Source of the DNA: Blastochloris tepida
GTDB taxonomy: Bacteria; Pseudomonadota; Alphaproteobacteria; Rhizobiales; Xanthobacteraceae
NCBI RefSeq assembly: GCF_003966715.1
Contig: NZ_AP018907.1
Location: 236,001 to 300,000, forward strand
Reading direction: 5' to 3'
Length of the DNA: 64,000 nt
Every line of letters begins with the position of its first letter. Positions within the stretch are counted from its first letter, which is position 1. Both the position numbers and the translations under genes were made by a program. Below the pieces are notes generated by a model. That model saw nothing but the letters and a program-made list of their open reading frames with translations. It ran no database searches and was not told where the DNA came from. Shown piece by piece: positions 15,873 through 29,614 of the stretch.

Positions 15873-16774
15873 TAGCACCGCCGCGCCATCAGGCCCAGCA
15901 GGCTCTGGGCCTGCAGGATGGCCTGACGCCCGTCGACGGCCACCGCGTCGGCGCCGACCTGCGTCACCCGCTCGGGGTGGTCGGCAAAGGCCGAGCCGCT
16001 GACCATGATGCCGACGGCGTGGTTGCACGACGCCCGGCGGACGGCGCGGATGATCGCGGCCACCTGCTCCAGCGCGGTGTCGGTGTTCACCGTCAGGCCG
16101 ACGAGGTCGAACCATTCGCGGCGGACGATCGAGACCATCTCGTCGGCCGAGCCGGGGCTGCCGCCCCACACGTCCCAGCCGGCGCGGCGGAAGAACTCCT
16201 CGGCCATCCGCAGGCCGAAGGCGTTCTGCATGCCGAAGGTGCAGCAGGGGGTGTTGGGCAGCGACGCCCACAGCACGCGCCGGCCGTGGGTGTGGCTCTC
16301 GACCTCGGTCTCGAAGGCGGGGCTGTACTCGCGCAGCAGCTGCTGGAGGTGGCACAGGCCGACGGTAACATCCGTCGAATCGCAGAGGTCGGCCTGCCAC
16401 ATCTCCTCGAGCAGGCGGGCGGCCGGCGCCAAGAGGTCGAGGAACAGCGTCTCGAGGGACAGGCCCTGCGTCCGCAGCGCCTCAATGTAGCCGCAGGCCT
16501 CGGCGATGTCGTGGGACATCACCAGCTGCGCGAACTCGGCCACCTCGGCGGAGCCGAGGGCCGGACGGTCGGCCAGCGGCAGCGCGGCGCCCGCCGCCTC
16601 CATCCGGTGGACCAGCATCAGGCGCGGAATGATCTCGCCCTCGATGGTGCGGGCGAGCTGGGCGGTTTCGAGGTGGGGGCCGCCCGCCTGGGCGAACAGA
16701 ACTGCGGTCCCCTCGGTTTCGTCACTGTTCGGCAATCCATCTCGCGTTGCCGCGAGCGGCAATACGCCGGCCAT
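15872..16774 (-). CDS. ppaA: PpaA/AerR-type antirepressor with B12-binding-like domain
   Basis: A 300-residue protein of the PpaA/AerR group, which modulates PpsR/CrtJ in response to light or redox. The helical linker domain (about residues 75-150, with MWQADLCDSTDVTVGLCHLQ) leads into a Rossmann-like cobalamin-binding fold (about 165-300: RRVLWASLPN, FFRRAGWDVWGG, FDLVGLTVN, GIMVSGSAF, ADAVAVDG). In cobalamin-binding relatives a histidine in a D/ExHxxG motif follows the first strand. Here that place reads NTPCCTFGMQNAFG, with Cys177-Cys178 and no histidine. The ATG giving MAGVLPL was chosen; an in-frame start 43 codons upstream exists, and AerR is reported in long and short forms. It is upstream of ppsR on the same strand and divergent from bchF. 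Confidence 0.88.
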   Translation of the reverse strand: MAGVLPLAATRDGLPNSDETEGTAVLFAQAGGPHLETAQLARTIEGEIIPRLMLVHRMEAAGAALPLADRPALGSAEVAEFAQLVMSHDIAEACGYIEALRTQGLSLETLFLDLLAPAARLLEEMWQADLCDSTDVTVGLCHLQQLLREYSPAFETEVESHTHGRRVLWASLPNTPCCTFGMQNAFGLRMAEEFFRRAGWDVWGGSPGSADEMVSIVRREWFDLVGLTVNTDTALEQVAAIIRAVRRASCNHAVGIMVSGSAFADHPERVTQVGADAVAVDGRQAILQAQSLLGLMARRC

Positions 16775-16945
16775 GGGCGTCTCCCTGAGCTTGCCTAGAC
16801 ACGCGTGTGGAGGGAATTTTGAAACCGTAGGGGTAGAAGCGGCAGGCGCCTCCCGGCCCTCGGCCCTCTTTTCGGGCCACTTAAGTACATTTCCGGGCAA
16901 CATGCGATCAGGGCCTCCCCGTATTCGACTCCGTCATCCGTCGGC

Positions 16946-17002
16946 CGTAAAGTCCCGTTGACGTCCAAATTCTTTGACACGCGCTTGTGCCGGTTTTAGA
17001 GT
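16946..17002 (+). promoter_or_regulatory. bchF promoter with overlapping PpsR-like boxes
   Basis: TTGACA (16974-16979) and TAGAGT (16997-17002) are separated by 17 bases, a sigma70-type promoter 57 bases before the bchF ATG. CGT-N12-ACA (16962-16979) overlaps the -35 box and CGT-N12-ACG (16946-16963) abuts it. Both differ only slightly from the PpsR consensus TGT-N12-ACA. The region is divergent toward ppaA. Assignment is by spacing only. Confidence 0.6.
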
Positions 17003-17058
17003 CCGCTGCCTGAGCAAGAAGGCTCGGCACGGTGGACCGGCGCGAGCGAGGAGAAGTG

Positions 17059-18913
<1,855 letters not shown>

Positions 18914-18916
18914 GCC

Positions 18917-20578
18917 ATGCAGCTTACGGTCTGGACCTACGAGGGGCCGCCCCAAGTGGGAGCGATGCGCGTCGCCACCGCGATGGAGGGGCTGCACTAC
19001 GTGATCCATGCCCCGCAGGGCGACAGCTATGCGGACCTGCTGTTCACGATGATCGAGCGCCGGGCCAAGCGCCCGCCGGTCAGCTACACCACCTTCCAAG
19101 CCCGCGACCTCGGCACCGATACCGCCGAATTGTTCCAGTCGGCGGCGCGCGACGTCTATGAGCGCTTCCAGCCGCAGGCGCTGCTCGTCGGCTCGTCCTG
19201 CACCGCCGAACTGCTGCAGGACGATCCCGGCGGCCTCGCCAAGGCCCTGAACCTGCCGATCCCGGTGGTGCCGCTCGACCTGCCCTCCTATCAGCGCAAG
19301 GAAAATTGGGGCGCGGCCGAGACCTTCTACCAGCTCGTGCGGGTGCTGTGCTCGCCGCATGCGCCGAAACCCGGTGAGGCGCGCCCGGCGCGGGCGGCGG
19401 GGACCGAGTCTGAAGGCGTCAAGCCGCGCTGCAACCTGCTGGGGCCGACGGCGCTGGGCTTCCGCCACCGCGACGACGTGGCGGAGATCACCAAGCTTCT
19501 CGGCGAGCTCGGCATCGAGGTGGCTGTGACCGCGCCGCTCGGCGCGAGCCCGGCCGACATCGCCAGGCTCGGCGAGGCCGATTTCAACGTCGTGCTGTAT
19601 CCCGAGACCGCCGGGCAGGCGGCCGGGTGGCTCAAGCGCACCTTCGGCCAGCCCTTCACCACGGTGGTACCGATCGGCTACGGCGCGACGCGCGACTTCA
19701 TCAAGGAGGTGGCGCAGCTTGCGGGGGTGGACCCGGCGCCGCTGCTCGACGGCGTGCGCTCGCGCCTGCCGTGGTATTCGCGCTCGGTCGACTCGACCTA
19801 TCTCACCGGCAAGCGCGTGTTCATCTTCGCCGACGCCACCCACGCGGTGGCCGCCGCCCGCATCGCCACCGAGGAGTTCGGGTTTCAGGTGGTGGGGCTT
19901 GGCACCTATGCCCGCGAGTTCGCCCGCGAGGTGCGCGAGGCCGCCAAGCGCTACGGCGTCGAGCCGCTGATCACCGACGACTATCTGGAGGTCGAGGCCA
20001 AGGTGGCCGAGGCCCATCCCGAGCTGGTGCTCGGCACGCAGATGGAGCGGCATATCGCGAAAAGGCTCGGCGTTCCGTGCGCGGTGATCTCGGCGCCGGT
20101 CCACGTGCAGGACTTCCCGGCGCGCTATTCGCCGCAGATGGGGTTCGAAGGCACGAACGTCATCTTCGACACCTGGGTCCATCCGCTGATGATGGGTCTG
20201 GAGGAGCATCTGCTGACGATGTTCCGCAAGGATTCCGAATTCCACGAGGCGCCCTCGCATCTCGGCGCGGCGGTGGCGCCGCCGCTGGCCGCCGAGGTGC
20301 CGCCGGCCGCTCCGGACCGCGCGGCGCCGGGCGCCGTTTCAGACACCGTGCCATCTGCCCAGCCTGCCGCATCACCGTCAGGTTCCGTCGCACCGCCGGC
20401 GTCGCCGGCGCCTGCGGCGTTAATCTGGGCCCCCGAGGCGGAGAAGGAATTGCACAAGATTCCGTTCTTCGTCCGCGGCAAGGCCCGTCGCAACACCGAA
20501 CGCTACGCCGCCGAGCGGGGCGTTTCGCTCATCACCGTGGACACGCTCTACGATGCAAAAGCGCACTTCGGCCGCTGA
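18917..20578 (+). CDS. bchB: Dark-operative protochlorophyllide reductase subunit B
   Basis: A 553-residue subunit B of DPOR. D36 (in [12 protein letters not shown]) is the unusual aspartate ligand of the inter-subunit cluster. The nitrogenase-like core runs to about residue 445. It is followed by an Ala/Pro-rich linker (about 450-500) and a C-terminal protochlorophyllide-reductase helical domain with [23 protein letters not shown]. The linker is longer than in many homologues, giving a somewhat long protein. With BchN it reduces ring D of protochlorophyllide. Its 3' end overlaps the start of bchH by 26 bases. Confidence 0.97.
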   Translation: MQLTVWTYEGPPQVGAMRVATAMEGLHYVIHAPQGDSYADLLFTMIERRAKRPPVSYTTFQARDLGTDTAELFQSAARDVYERFQPQALLVGSSCTAELLQDDPGGLAKALNLPIPVVPLDLPSYQRKENWGAAETFYQLVRVLCSPHAPKPGEARPARAAGTESEGVKPRCNLLGPTALGFRHRDDVAEITKLLGELGIEVAVTAPLGASPADIARLGEADFNVVLYPETAGQAAGWLKRTFGQPFTTVVPIGYGATRDFIKEVAQLAGVDPAPLLDGVRSRLPWYSRSVDSTYLTGKRVFIFADATHAVAAARIATEEFGFQVVGLGTYAREFAREVREAAKRYGVEPLITDDYLEVEAKVAEAHPELVLGTQMERHIAKRLGVPCAVISAPVHVQDFPARYSPQMGFEGTNVIFDTWVHPLMMGLEEHLLTMFRKDSEFHEAPSHLGAAVAPPLAAEVPPAAPDRAAPGAVSDTVPSAQPAASPSGSVAPPASPAPAALIWAPEAEKELHKIPFFVRGKARRNTERYAAERGVSLITVDTLYDAKAHFGR

Positions 20579-23500
20579 CACGACGGGCATCCGCGTCGTT
20601 ATCGTCACGCTCGACAACCATCTGTCGAGCGCGGCGGAACGCGCCTCCGCCACGCTTCGCCGCGAGTTGCCCGGGCTGACGCTCACCCTGCACGCCGCCA
20701 CGGAATATCAGGCGGATGCCGAGGCGCTGGAGCGCTGCCGCGCCGACATCGAGAAGGCCGACATCATCATCGCCACCATGCTGTTCATGGAGGACCACAT
20801 CCAGCCGGTCCTGCCCTGGCTGGAGAAGCGGCGCGACGACTGCGACGCGATGGTGGTGTGCATGTCGGCGGCCGACGTCAGCAAGCTCACCCGGCTCGGC
20901 CGGTTCAAGATGGGCGAGGGCGGCGGCGCGCTGGGCTTCCTCAAGCGGCTGCGCGGCAAGGATTCCTCGAAGCCCGGCGGCTCGGCCGGCGCCCAGCAGA
21001 TGAAGATGCTGCGGCGGATCCCCAAGATCCTGCGCTTCATCCCCGGCACCGCCCAGGACGTGCGCGCCTACTTCCTGACCATGCAGTACTGGATGGCGGG
21101 CTCGGAGGAGAACGTCGCCAACATGGTCCGCCTCTTGGTGGACCGTTACGCCGACGGCCCGCGCAAGGGCCTGCGCGGCGCGCTGAAGGCGGCCGCCCCG
21201 CTCGAATATCCCGAGGTCGGCGTCTACCACCCGCGGATGAAGGACAAGATCGGCGAGCGTGCCGACAAGCTGCCGACGGTGCCGGGTGCCCGCGGCAAGG
21301 TCGGCCTGCTGGTCATGCGCTCCTACGTGCTGGCCGGCAATGCCGGCCATTATGACGGGGTGATCAAGGCGATCGAGGCGCGCGGCCTGTCGGTGGTGCC
21401 GTGCTTCGCCTGTGGCCTCGATGCGCGGCCGGCGGTCGAGCAGTTCTTCCTCGACCACGGCCGGCCGACGGTCGATGCCGTGGTGTCGCTCACCGGCTTC
21501 TCGCTGGTCGGCGGCCCGGCCTACAATGATTCCAAGGCCGCCCAGGAAGTGCTCGCCAAGCTCGACGTGCCCTATCTGTCGGTCACGCCGGTGGAGTTCC
21601 AGACCATCGAGCAGTGGGAGGCCAATGAGCGCGGCCTGCTGCCGGTCGAGGCGACCATGATGGTCGCGATTCCCGAGCTCGACGGCGCCACCGGCTCGAT
21701 GGTGTTCGGCGGCCGCTCGGTCGCTGCGTCGGACGAGCAGGCGCGCGACATGCAGCCCCACGAGGAGCGCGCGGCGATGCTGGCGGCGCGCGTCGATCGC
21801 ATGATCAGCCTGCGCAAGCGCGCGCGGGCCGAGCGCAAGATCGCCATCGTGCTGTTCAACTTCCCGCCCAATGCCGGCAACACCGGCACGGCGGCGTACC
21901 TGTCGGTGTTCGCCTCGCTGTTCAACACGCTCACCGCGATGAAGGCGGCCGGCTATCAGGTCGAGGTGCCCGAGAGCGTGGATGCGCTGCGCGAGCGCAT
22001 CGTCAACGGCAACGCCTCGCGCTACGGCGCCCACGCCAATGTCCACCTCCGCATTCCGGCGGCCGACCACGTCAAGCGCGAGCCCCATCTCGCCGAGCTT
22101 GAGAAGATGTGGGGGCCGGCGCCCGGCAAGCAGCAGAGCGACGGCTCGTCGATCTTCCTGCTCGGCGAGCAGTTCGGCAACGTGTTCGTCGGCGTCCAGC
22201 CCGCCTTCGGCTATGAGGGCGACCCGATGCGCCTTCTGTTCGAGAAGGGCTTCGTGCCGACCCACGCCTTCACCGCCTTCTACCGCTGGATCCGCGAGGA
22301 CTTCGGCGCCGACGCCGTGCTGCATTTCGGCACCCATGGCGCGCTGGAGTTCATGCCGGGCAAGCAGGCGGGCCTGTCGGCCGCGTGCTGGCCGGACCGG
22401 CTGATCGGCGACCTGCCGAACCTCTATCTCTACGCCTCCAACAATCCGTCCGAAGGCACGCTGGCCAAGCGGCGCGGCAATGCCACGCTGATCAGCTACC
22501 TCACCCCGCCGATCGCCCATGCCGGGCTCTATCGCGGCCTCCTGGAACTCAAGGGCTCGATCGAGCGCTGGCGCCAGCTGCCGCCGGAGGCGGCGGCCGA
22601 GCGGCGCGAGCTCGCCGTGCTGATCCAGGCGCAGGCGGCGACCGTCGACCTCGCCCAGGCCGAGCCGGCCTGGGAGGAGGCGGAGGTCGATCAGCGCATC
22701 CTGGCGCTGAACACCGCGGTGCTCGAACTCGAATACACGCTGATCCCGCACGGCCTGCACGTGATCGGCGAGGCGGCCTCGCCGGCCGAGCGCGTCGACC
22801 TGCTGCTGTCGGTGGCCGAGGCCACCCACGGGCTGAAGCCCTCGAGGGAGGCGATCGAGGCGCTGGTCGAGGGCGCGCCGGCCGATCAGGCGCTGGCGAT
22901 GAGCGGCCTCGCCCACGACGAGACGACGCTGGCGGTGTTCCGCGAACTGGCGGAGACCGACCGGCTGCTGGCCAAGGACCACGAGATCGAGGCGGTGCTG
23001 CGGGCGCTCGACGGCCGCTTCATCCCGCCGGCGCCGGGCGGCGACCTTCTGCGCACGCCGGCGATCCTGCCGACCGGCCGCAACCTGCACGGTTTCGATC
23101 CGTTCCGCATTCCGAGCGCGTTCGCCATCAAGGACGGCGCCCAGCAGGCGGCGCGGCTGCTCGCCCGCTATGTCGAGGACGGCAATCCGTTCCCCGAATC
23201 GATCGCGCTGGTGCTGTGGGGCACCGACAATCTGAAGTCCGAGGGCGGGCCGATCGCCCAGGCCTTGGCGCTGATCGGCGCCAAGCCGCGCTATGACAAT
23301 TACGGCCGGCTGTGCGGCGCCCAGCTCATCCCGCTGGCCGAACTCGGCCGGCCGCGCGTCGACGTGGTGATGACGCTGTCGGGCATCTTCCGCGATCTGC
23401 TGCCGCTGCAGATCAAGCTCCTGGCCGAGGCCTCCTATCTCGCCGCCACCGCCGAGGAGCCGGAGGAGCTGAACTTCGTGCGCAAGCACGTGCTGGCCTA

Positions 23501-24272
23501 CCAGAAGGCCAACAATTGCGACATCGACACCGCGGCGCTGCGCGTGTTCTCCAACGCCGACGGCGCCTATGGCTCGAACGTCAACCAGCTCATCGGCAAC
23601 AGCCGCTGGGAGGACGAGGACGAGTTGGCCGAAACCTATACCCGCCGCAAGTGCTACGCCTATGGCCGCACCGGCGGCGCGGTGCGCCAGCCCGAGCTGC
23701 TGACCAGCGTGCTGTCCAACGTCCAGCTCGCCTACCAGAATCTGGAATCGGTCGAGCTCGGCGTCACCACCATCGACCACTATTTCGACACGCTGGGCGG
23801 CATCAGCCGCGCGGTGAAGCGCTCCAAGGGCGGCAGCGACCTGCCGGTCTATATCGGCGACCAGACCCGCGGCGACGGCGTGGTGCGCACGCTCGGCGAG
23901 CAGGTCGCGCTGGAGACGCGGACCCGCATGTTGAACCCCAAATGGTACGAGGGTATGCTGAAGCACGGCTATGAAGGCGTGCGTCAGATCGAGGAGCACG
24001 TCACCAACACGATGGGCTGGTCGGCGACCACGGGACAGGTGGCGCCCTGGGTCTATCAACAGCTCACGCAGACCTATATGCTGGACGACGAAATGCGCCA
24101 ACGCATGGCAGCGCTGAACCCGACGGCGTCCGCCAAGGTTGCCAACCGCCTGCTGGAAGCGCACGCACGCAATTACTGGAACCCGGATCCCGAGACGTTG
24201 GAGGCGTTGCGGCGGGCCGGGGAAGAGCTGGAAGATCGACTCGAAGGCGTCGGCGTCGATGTCGCGGCGTGA
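20553..24272 (+). CDS. bchH: Magnesium chelatase subunit H
   Basis: A 1239-residue large subunit of magnesium chelatase, which binds protoporphyrin IX and receives Mg2+ with ATP hydrolysis by BchI/BchD. It is a CobN/BchH family member of normal length, with a Rossmann-like N-terminal region ([18 protein letters not shown]), [19 protein letters not shown], a conserved motif of the chelatase core, and C-terminal [20 protein letters not shown]. It begins inside the last codons of bchB and is followed by bchL after 24 bases. As the first committed enzyme it sets flux into bacteriochlorophyll. A long open frame on the opposite strand is a coding shadow. Confidence 0.97.
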   Translation: MQKRTSAADTTGIRVVIVTLDNHLSSAAERASATLRRELPGLTLTLHAATEYQADAEALERCRADIEKADIIIATMLFMEDHIQPVLPWLEKRRDDCDAMVVCMSAADVSKLTRLGRFKMGEGGGALGFLKRLRGKDSSKPGGSAGAQQMKMLRRIPKILRFIPGTAQDVRAYFLTMQYWMAGSEENVANMVRLLVDRYADGPRKGLRGALKAAAPLEYPEVGVYHPRMKDKIGERADKLPTVPGARGKVGLLVMRSYVLAGNAGHYDGVIKAIEARGLSVVPCFACGLDARPAVEQFFLDHGRPTVDAVVSLTGFSLVGGPAYNDSKAAQEVLAKLDVPYLSVTPVEFQTIEQWEANERGLLPVEATMMVAIPELDGATGSMVFGGRSVAASDEQARDMQPHEERAAMLAARVDRMISLRKRARAERKIAIVLFNFPPNAGNTGTAAYLSVFASLFNTLTAMKAAGYQVEVPESVDALRERIVNGNASRYGAHANVHLRIPAADHVKREPHLAELEKMWGPAPGKQQSDGSSIFLLGEQFGNVFVGVQPAFGYEGDPMRLLFEKGFVPTHAFTAFYRWIREDFGADAVLHFGTHGALEFMPGKQAGLSAACWPDRLIGDLPNLYLYASNNPSEGTLAKRRGNATLISYLTPPIAHAGLYRGLLELKGSIERWRQLPPEAAAERRELAVLIQAQAATVDLAQAEPAWEEAEVDQRILALNTAVLELEYTLIPHGLHVIGEAASPAERVDLLLSVAEATHGLKPSREAIEALVEGAPADQALAMSGLAHDETTLAVFRELAETDRLLAKDHEIEAVLRALDGRFIPPAPGGDLLRTPAILPTGRNLHGFDPFRIPSAFAIKDGAQQAARLLARYVEDGNPFPESIALVLWGTDNLKSEGGPIAQALALIGAKPRYDNYGRLCGAQLIPLAELGRPRVDVVMTLSGIFRDLLPLQIKLLAEASYLAATAEEPEELNFVRKHVLAYQKANNCDIDTAALRVFSNADGAYGSNVNQLIGNSRWEDEDELAETYTRRKCYAYGRTGGAVRQPELLTSVLSNVQLAYQNLESVELGVTTIDHYFDTLGGISRAVKRSKGGSDLPVYIGDQTRGDGVVRTLGEQVALETRTRMLNPKWYEGMLKHGYEGVRQIEEHVTNTMGWSATTGQVAPWVYQQLTQTYMLDDEMRQRMAALNPTASAKVANRLLEAHARNYWNPDPETLEALRRAGEELEDRLEGVGVDVAA

Positions 24273-25195
<923 letters not shown>

Positions 25196-25196
<1 letters not shown>

Positions 25197-25909
25197 TGAC
25201 GACTGCGTCCTACCAGGAGCGCCGGGGGGAGCTTGAGACCTACTTCGACCGCACGGCGGTCGAGGCGTGGTCCAAGCTGACGTCCGATGCGCCGGTGAGC
25301 GGCATCCGCGCGACGGTCCGGGCCGGACGCGACGAGATGCGCCGCACGCTGTTGTCGTGGCTGCCGGCGGACCTCGCCGGGCGGCGGCTCCTGGATGCCG
25401 GCTGCGGCACCGGCGCGCTGTCGGTTGAGGCGGCGCGGCGCGGCGCCGAAGTGGTGGCGATCGACCTGTCGCCGACGCTGGTGGGGCTTGCGGCCGAGCG
25501 CCTGCCGGAGGATCTTGCGGCAGGGGCCGGCCCCGGACGCATCGATTTCCGGGTCGGCGACATGCTCGATCCCGGCCTGGGGGCGTTCGATCACGTGGTG
25601 GCGATGGATTCGCTGATCCATTACGAGCCGTCCGACATCGTGCGGGTGCTGGCCGGCATCGCGCCGCGCACCGCGCGCTCGATTCTCTTCACCATCGCTC
25701 CGCGAACGCCGCTGCTGACGCTGATGCACGCGGTGGGGCGCGTCTTCCCGCGCAGCGACCGCGCCCCGGCCATCGTGCCGGTGGCGGCGAAGCACCTGAC
25801 GGCGCTGGTCGCCGCCGAGCCGGCGCTGGCCGGCTGGCGGCCGGGCCGCTTGCATCGGGTGGCCCGTGGCTTCTACATTTCCGAAGCTCTGGAGTTTGTC
25901 CGGTCATGA
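25196..25909 (+). CDS. bchM: Magnesium-protoporphyrin IX O-methyltransferase
   Basis: A 237-residue SAM-dependent methyltransferase that methylates the C13 propionate of Mg-protoporphyrin IX. It begins TTASYQERRGELETYFDRTA, a family signature. The SAM-binding motif I is LLDAGCGTGALSVEAARRG, with VVAIDLSPTLV following and FDHVVAMDSLIHY as the motif before the active site. Length is standard. The start codon overlaps the bchL stop and its own stop overlaps the lhaA ATG, so bchL-bchM-lhaA are coupled. The ring-closing cyclase that should follow (bchE or acsF) is not in this window. Confidence 0.96.
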
Positions 25910-27327
25910 GTAACGAGACACCCTCCGTCCAGTTTTGGAACAAGTTCGCGACGGACTTCATGCCGTTCGCGGACGCGGCGTCGAAGGACCTGCCGCTCGG
26001 CCGTCTGTTCCGCCTGTCGCTGTTCCAGGTCACCGTCGGCATGGCGACCGCGATGCTGGTCGGCACGCTCAACCGGGTGATGATCGTCGAGCTCGGCATG
26101 GGCGCTTGGCTCGTCGCCTCGATGATCGCGATTCCGCTGCTGGTGGCGCCGTTCCGCGCCTTCATCGGCTTCAAGTCGGACCACCACCGCTCGGCGCTGG
26201 GCTGGAAGCGCGTGCCCTACATCTGGTTCGGCACGCTGCTGCAGTTCGGCGGCTTCGCCTTCATGCCGTGGGCGCTGATGATCATGTCCGGCGACGCGGT
26301 GGGACCGATCTGGGTCGGCCATGTCGGCGGCGCGCTGGCCTTCCTGGCGGTCGGTGCCGGCATGCAGACCGTGCAGACCGCGGGGCTGGCGCTGGCCACC
26401 GACGTGGCGTCGGAGGAGACCCGGCCGCGCGTGGTGGCGCTGATGTACGTCATGCTGCTGGTCGGCATGGTGGCCGGCGCGTTCGGCTACGGCCTTCTGC
26501 TGCAGGAGTTCAGCATCTTCCGGCTGATCCAGGTGATCCAGGGTCTGGCGCTGGTCACGCTGGTGCTGAACTTCGTCGCGCTGTGGCGCCAGGAGGCTCG
26601 CAGCCGCGATCGTGCCAACATCGTCGAGCCGCCGTTCGGCCAGGTGTGGGGCAAGTTCATCAAGCAGAATCACGCTGCCCGCTTCCTGGTCGCGCTCGGC
26701 CTGGGCACGGCGGCGTTCAATATGCAGGATATCGTGCTGGAACCGTATGGCGGCGAGATTCTCGGCCTGTCGGTTTCGGCCACCACCGCGCTGACGGCGT
26801 TGATGGCGGCAGGGTCGCTCGTCGCCTTCGGGCTCTCCGCCCGCCTGCTCAGCCGCGGTACCGATCCGTGTCGGCTCGCCTCCATTGGCGGGCTGATAGG
26901 ACTGGCGGCGTTCTGCGCCGTCATTCTCGCCGGCCCGCTGGGGCTGCCACTGCTGTTCCGTATCGGCGTCGCGCTGATCGGTTTCGCCAGTGGCCTGTTC
27001 GCAGTGGGTACCCTGACCTATGCCATGGGTCTCGACGCCGAGCACAATGGGCTCGCGCTCGGGGCCTGGGGCGCGGTCCAGGCCACCGCCGCCGGTGGGG
27101 CGATCGCACTCGGCGGCACGCTGCGTGACGTAATCTCCGAGTTCGCTTCCCTCGGGCTGCTCGGCCCGGCGATGAACAGCCCGCTCGCCGGATATGAGTT
27201 CGTCTATCTCCTCGAAGTGCTCATGCTGTTCGCCGCGCTCGTCGCGATCGGCCCGCTGGTAAGACCCCACGGCCAGCACCGTTCTCGTCGGGATTCATCA
27301 TTTGGTCTTGCCGAATTCCCCGGCTAG
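25906..27327 (+). CDS. lhaA: LH1 assembly factor, BCD-family membrane protein
   Basis: A 473-residue polytopic membrane protein (about twelve helices) of the PucC/LhaA branch of the bacteriochlorophyll-delivery family. [38 protein letters not shown] and [19 protein letters not shown] are hallmarks. LhaA helps LH1 assembly around the reaction centre, probably by handling bacteriochlorophyll. The ATG lies in an ATGA overlap with bchM, and puhA follows after 25 bases. The soluble C-terminal tail is basic ([13 protein letters not shown]). It differs from the BCD gene beside bchG, so the window encodes two members of the family. Confidence 0.94.
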   Translation: MSNETPSVQFWNKFATDFMPFADAASKDLPLGRLFRLSLFQVTVGMATAMLVGTLNRVMIVELGMGAWLVASMIAIPLLVAPFRAFIGFKSDHHRSALGWKRVPYIWFGTLLQFGGFAFMPWALMIMSGDAVGPIWVGHVGGALAFLAVGAGMQTVQTAGLALATDVASEETRPRVVALMYVMLLVGMVAGAFGYGLLLQEFSIFRLIQVIQGLALVTLVLNFVALWRQEARSRDRANIVEPPFGQVWGKFIKQNHAARFLVALGLGTAAFNMQDIVLEPYGGEILGLSVSATTALTALMAAGSLVAFGLSARLLSRGTDPCRLASIGGLIGLAAFCAVILAGPLGLPLLFRIGVALIGFASGLFAVGTLTYAMGLDAEHNGLALGAWGAVQATAAGGAIALGGTLRDVISEFASLGLLGPAMNSPLAGYEFVYLLEVLMLFAALVAIGPLVRPHGQHRSRRDSSFGLAEFPG

Positions 27328-27352
27328 ACGTTACCTGCCCACGGAGGTTCTT

Positions 27353-28135
27353 ATGTATTACGGCGCTCTCGCAAACCATCTAGATATCGCGCAACTTGCG
27401 TGGTACGGGCACTGGCTCGTGATCTGGACGGTCGTTCTGTTCTACCTGCGCCGCGAAGACCGGCGCGAAGGCTATCCGCTGGTGGAGCCGCTCGGACTCG
27501 TCAAGCTGCCGTCGCCGGATGTCCAGTCGGGCGAGCTGCCCTATCCCAAGACCTTCACCCTCTATCATGGCGGCACCGTCCAGGCTCCGAACCCGAACCG
27601 CCGCTACGAGACCCGCGAGCTGAAGCTGGCGCAGACCGACGGCTTCGAAGGCGCTCCGCTGGCGCCCACCGGCAACCCGATGGTCGACGGCGTCGGCCCC
27701 GCCTCGTGGGCGGAGCGTTCGGAAGTGGTCGACTCGACCTTCGAAGGCAAGGCCAAGATCGTCCCGCTGCGCGCTGCGCCTGAGTTCTACATCGCCGAGG
27801 GTGACCTCGACCCGCGCGGCCTGCCCGTGTTCGGCGCCGACGGCATCGAAGCCGGCACCGTCACCGACCTGTGGGTCGACCGCTCGGAGTACTACTTCCG
27901 CTACCTCGAAATCTCGGTGGCCGGCAGCGCCCGCACCGCCCTGATGCCGCTCGGCTTCGCCAGCATCACCAAGGACGGCGTCAAGGTGCAGGCGATCCTC
28001 GCCAGCCAGTTCGCCAACGTGCCGCGTCTGCAGAGCCGTGACCAGATCACGCTCCGCGAAGAGGACAAGGTGTCGGCCTACTATGCCGGCGGCCTGCTCT
28101 ATGCGACGCCGGAACGTGCGGAACCGTTGCTGTGA
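27353..28135 (+). CDS. puhA: Photosynthetic reaction centre H subunit
   Basis: A 260-residue H subunit with one N-terminal transmembrane helix (about residues 12-31, [20 protein letters not shown]) and a cytoplasmic domain that caps the quinone side and provides proton paths to QB. The sequence is very close to the B. viridis H chain, for example [20 protein letters not shown] at the C-terminus and the double [13 protein letters not shown] region. ACGGAGG lies 5-11 bases before the ATG. It is part of the puhA-B-C-E group after lhaA; its stop is overlapped by the puhB GTG. Two residues longer than the viridis protein as I recall it. Confidence 0.98.
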   Translation: MYYGALANHLDIAQLAWYGHWLVIWTVVLFYLRREDRREGYPLVEPLGLVKLPSPDVQSGELPYPKTFTLYHGGTVQAPNPNRRYETRELKLAQTDGFEGAPLAPTGNPMVDGVGPASWAERSEVVDSTFEGKAKIVPLRAAPEFYIAEGDLDPRGLPVFGADGIEAGTVTDLWVDRSEYYFRYLEISVAGSARTALMPLGFASITKDGVKVQAILASQFANVPRLQSRDQITLREEDKVSAYYAGGLLYATPERAEPLL

Positions 28136-28884
28136 GCCATCACGACGACGAGTTCGAGCCCTATGTCAAAGGCCTGCCGGGACCACTCCCGGCAGGCGAA
28201 GACATGCTGTGGCAGGGAGAACCGCAGTGGTGGCGTTTCGCCATCACTGCACTCCATGTGCGTAAGGTCGCGATCTACTTCCTGCTGCTGGCGATTTGGC
28301 GGTTCGCCAACGGGATCAGCGCGCAGGAGACGCTTCCGGAGATGACCGCCGGCATCACGTGGCTGATCACCGCCGGCGCGGGCGTGGTCGGCATCATCGT
28401 GCTCGGCGCCCGGTGGATTTGCAGCACGAGCGTCTACACCATCACCACCAAGCGCGTGGTGCTGCAGTTCGGCGTCGTCCTGCAGATGACGTTCAATCTG
28501 CCGTTCTCATCGATCAATCATGCCGCGCTCAAGACCTATTCCGACGGAACCGGGGACATCCCGCTCTCGCTGATCGAGGGCAAGGGAAAGCGTCTCGGCT
28601 ATATGGTGCTGTGGCCGCACGTCCGGCCGTGGCGGTTCGAGCGGCCGGAACCGATGATGCGGTGCGTGCCGGACGCGCGGAAGGTGTCCGAGATTCTCGC
28701 CAACGCAATCGCGGCCGATACGGCGCGTCGCGCGGCGGAGGAAGCCCAGGCCGAAGCGGCGGAAGCCGCGGCCGAGGCGGCGGATGCGGGTTCGGAGGTG
28801 GCCAGCGCCACCGAGTCCGGACAGGCGCCGGCCGGACAGGTTGCGGCTGGACAGGCTGCGCCGGCCGCGGCGGCCACGAGCTGA
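28132..28884 (+). CDS. puhB: Photosynthetic complex assembly protein PuhB
   Basis: A 250-residue membrane protein of the PuhB family, needed for efficient reaction-centre and RC-LH1 assembly. Near the N-terminus is [18 protein letters not shown], followed by two to three membrane segments and a PH-like soluble segment ([37 protein letters not shown]). The last 60 residues are Ala/Glu-rich low complexity and look specific to this lineage. The start is GTG within a GTGA overlap of puhA, so translation is coupled. A PH-like fold suggests binding of a partner protein or lipid; the partner is unknown. Confidence 0.93.
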   Translation: MSHHDDEFEPYVKGLPGPLPAGEDMLWQGEPQWWRFAITALHVRKVAIYFLLLAIWRFANGISAQETLPEMTAGITWLITAGAGVVGIIVLGARWICSTSVYTITTKRVVLQFGVVLQMTFNLPFSSINHAALKTYSDGTGDIPLSLIEGKGKRLGYMVLWPHVRPWRFERPEPMMRCVPDARKVSEILANAIAADTARRAAEEAQAEAAEAAAEAADAGSEVASATESGQAPAGQVAAGQAAPAAAATS

Positions 28885-28902
28885 GCCGCAGGAGTAGGTA
28901 TC

Positions 28903-29400
28903 TTGTCTGGCTCGAAGCCCTACAAACTTTCGCTCGGCTCCAAGATCTGGCTTGGGCTGGTGGTGCTTGGCGGCATCGTCCTGGTGTTCGGCCCGCATTT
29001 CGGCGGCATTCGCGATACGCTGTCCGGCAAGGAGGAGGCCGTCCCGTCGGCGCAGCTGCCGCTGGTCGAGAGCCGTGATCTGCGGTTCGTGACCGGGCAG
29101 GACTCCAGCCTCTCGATCATCGATGCCGAGTCGAACGAGGTGATCGTGGTGCTGCGGGGCAATTCGGACGGCTTCATCCGTGGCATGGTGCGGGCGCTCA
29201 GCCACGACCGGCGGATGAATGCCGACGAGACCTCCGGTGCGCCGTACCGGCTGTCGCTGTTCGCGAACGGCCGGCTCACTTTGACGGATCTGGCGACCAA
29301 CCGGGAGCTGGTGATCAACGCGTTCGGGCCGACCAACATTGCGTCGATGGGACGCCTGCTCAAGTCGCAGCAGGCCAAGCCCGCCGAGCAGCCGCAATGA
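28903..29400 (+). CDS. puhC: Photosynthetic complex assembly protein PuhC
   Basis: A 165-residue protein with a short cytoplasmic start, one membrane helix (about residues 14-32, KIWLGLVVLGGIVLVFG) and a periplasmic domain containing LRFVTGQDSSLSIID and VLRGNSDGFIRGMVRALSHDRR, the PuhC core. PuhC affects RC-LH1 organisation. The start appears to be TTG, preceded by AGGAG at a good distance; no ATG or GTG gives a full N-terminus. It is 18 bases after puhB. In many relatives acsF or other bch genes follow; here 214 bases without a convincing gene separate it from puhE. Confidence 0.92.
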   Translation: MSGSKPYKLSLGSKIWLGLVVLGGIVLVFGPHFGGIRDTLSGKEEAVPSAQLPLVESRDLRFVTGQDSSLSIIDAESNEVIVVLRGNSDGFIRGMVRALSHDRRMNADETSGAPYRLSLFANGRLTLTDLATNRELVINAFGPTNIASMGRLLKSQQAKPAEQPQ

Positions 29401-29614
29401 CCGGCCCAATTCGAATGGGCGGCGGGCGCCCGTGCCGGGGCCCGCTGATCCTCATGAACGAGACGAGCCGCAATCGCCGGACCGCCCCGCAACGCGGAGC
29501 GGGCGGGGCGACCGCGACCGGCGATGCGGCACCTGAGGCGGGCGTCGTCCCGCCGGATGGGCCGTACCCGCCGCCAGCACGGGTTCGTCCAGTCCCCTCC
29601 CAATAGGGGAGGCA
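29401..29614. other. puhC-puhE spacer without a supported gene
   Basis: Starts with overlapping GC-rich inverted repeats (GCCCAATTCGAATGGGC, then GGGCGCCCG and CCGGGGCCCG). A 69-codon frame overlaps the puhC stop by ATGA, but its composition (Pro, Arg, Gly, Ala) and lack of any family feature do not support a protein. In other purple bacteria acsF may occupy this place. Confidence 0.55.

Noticed and set aside
20532..24164. Very long open frame on the minus strand opposite bchH
   Set aside because: It is the high-GC coding shadow of bchH, rich in His, Arg, Gly and Ala and without any family motif.
29397..29606. Possible 69-residue protein overlapping the puhC stop
   Set aside because: The ATGA overlap is suggestive, but the composition is Pro/Arg/Gly/Ala with no family features and it covers inverted repeats.
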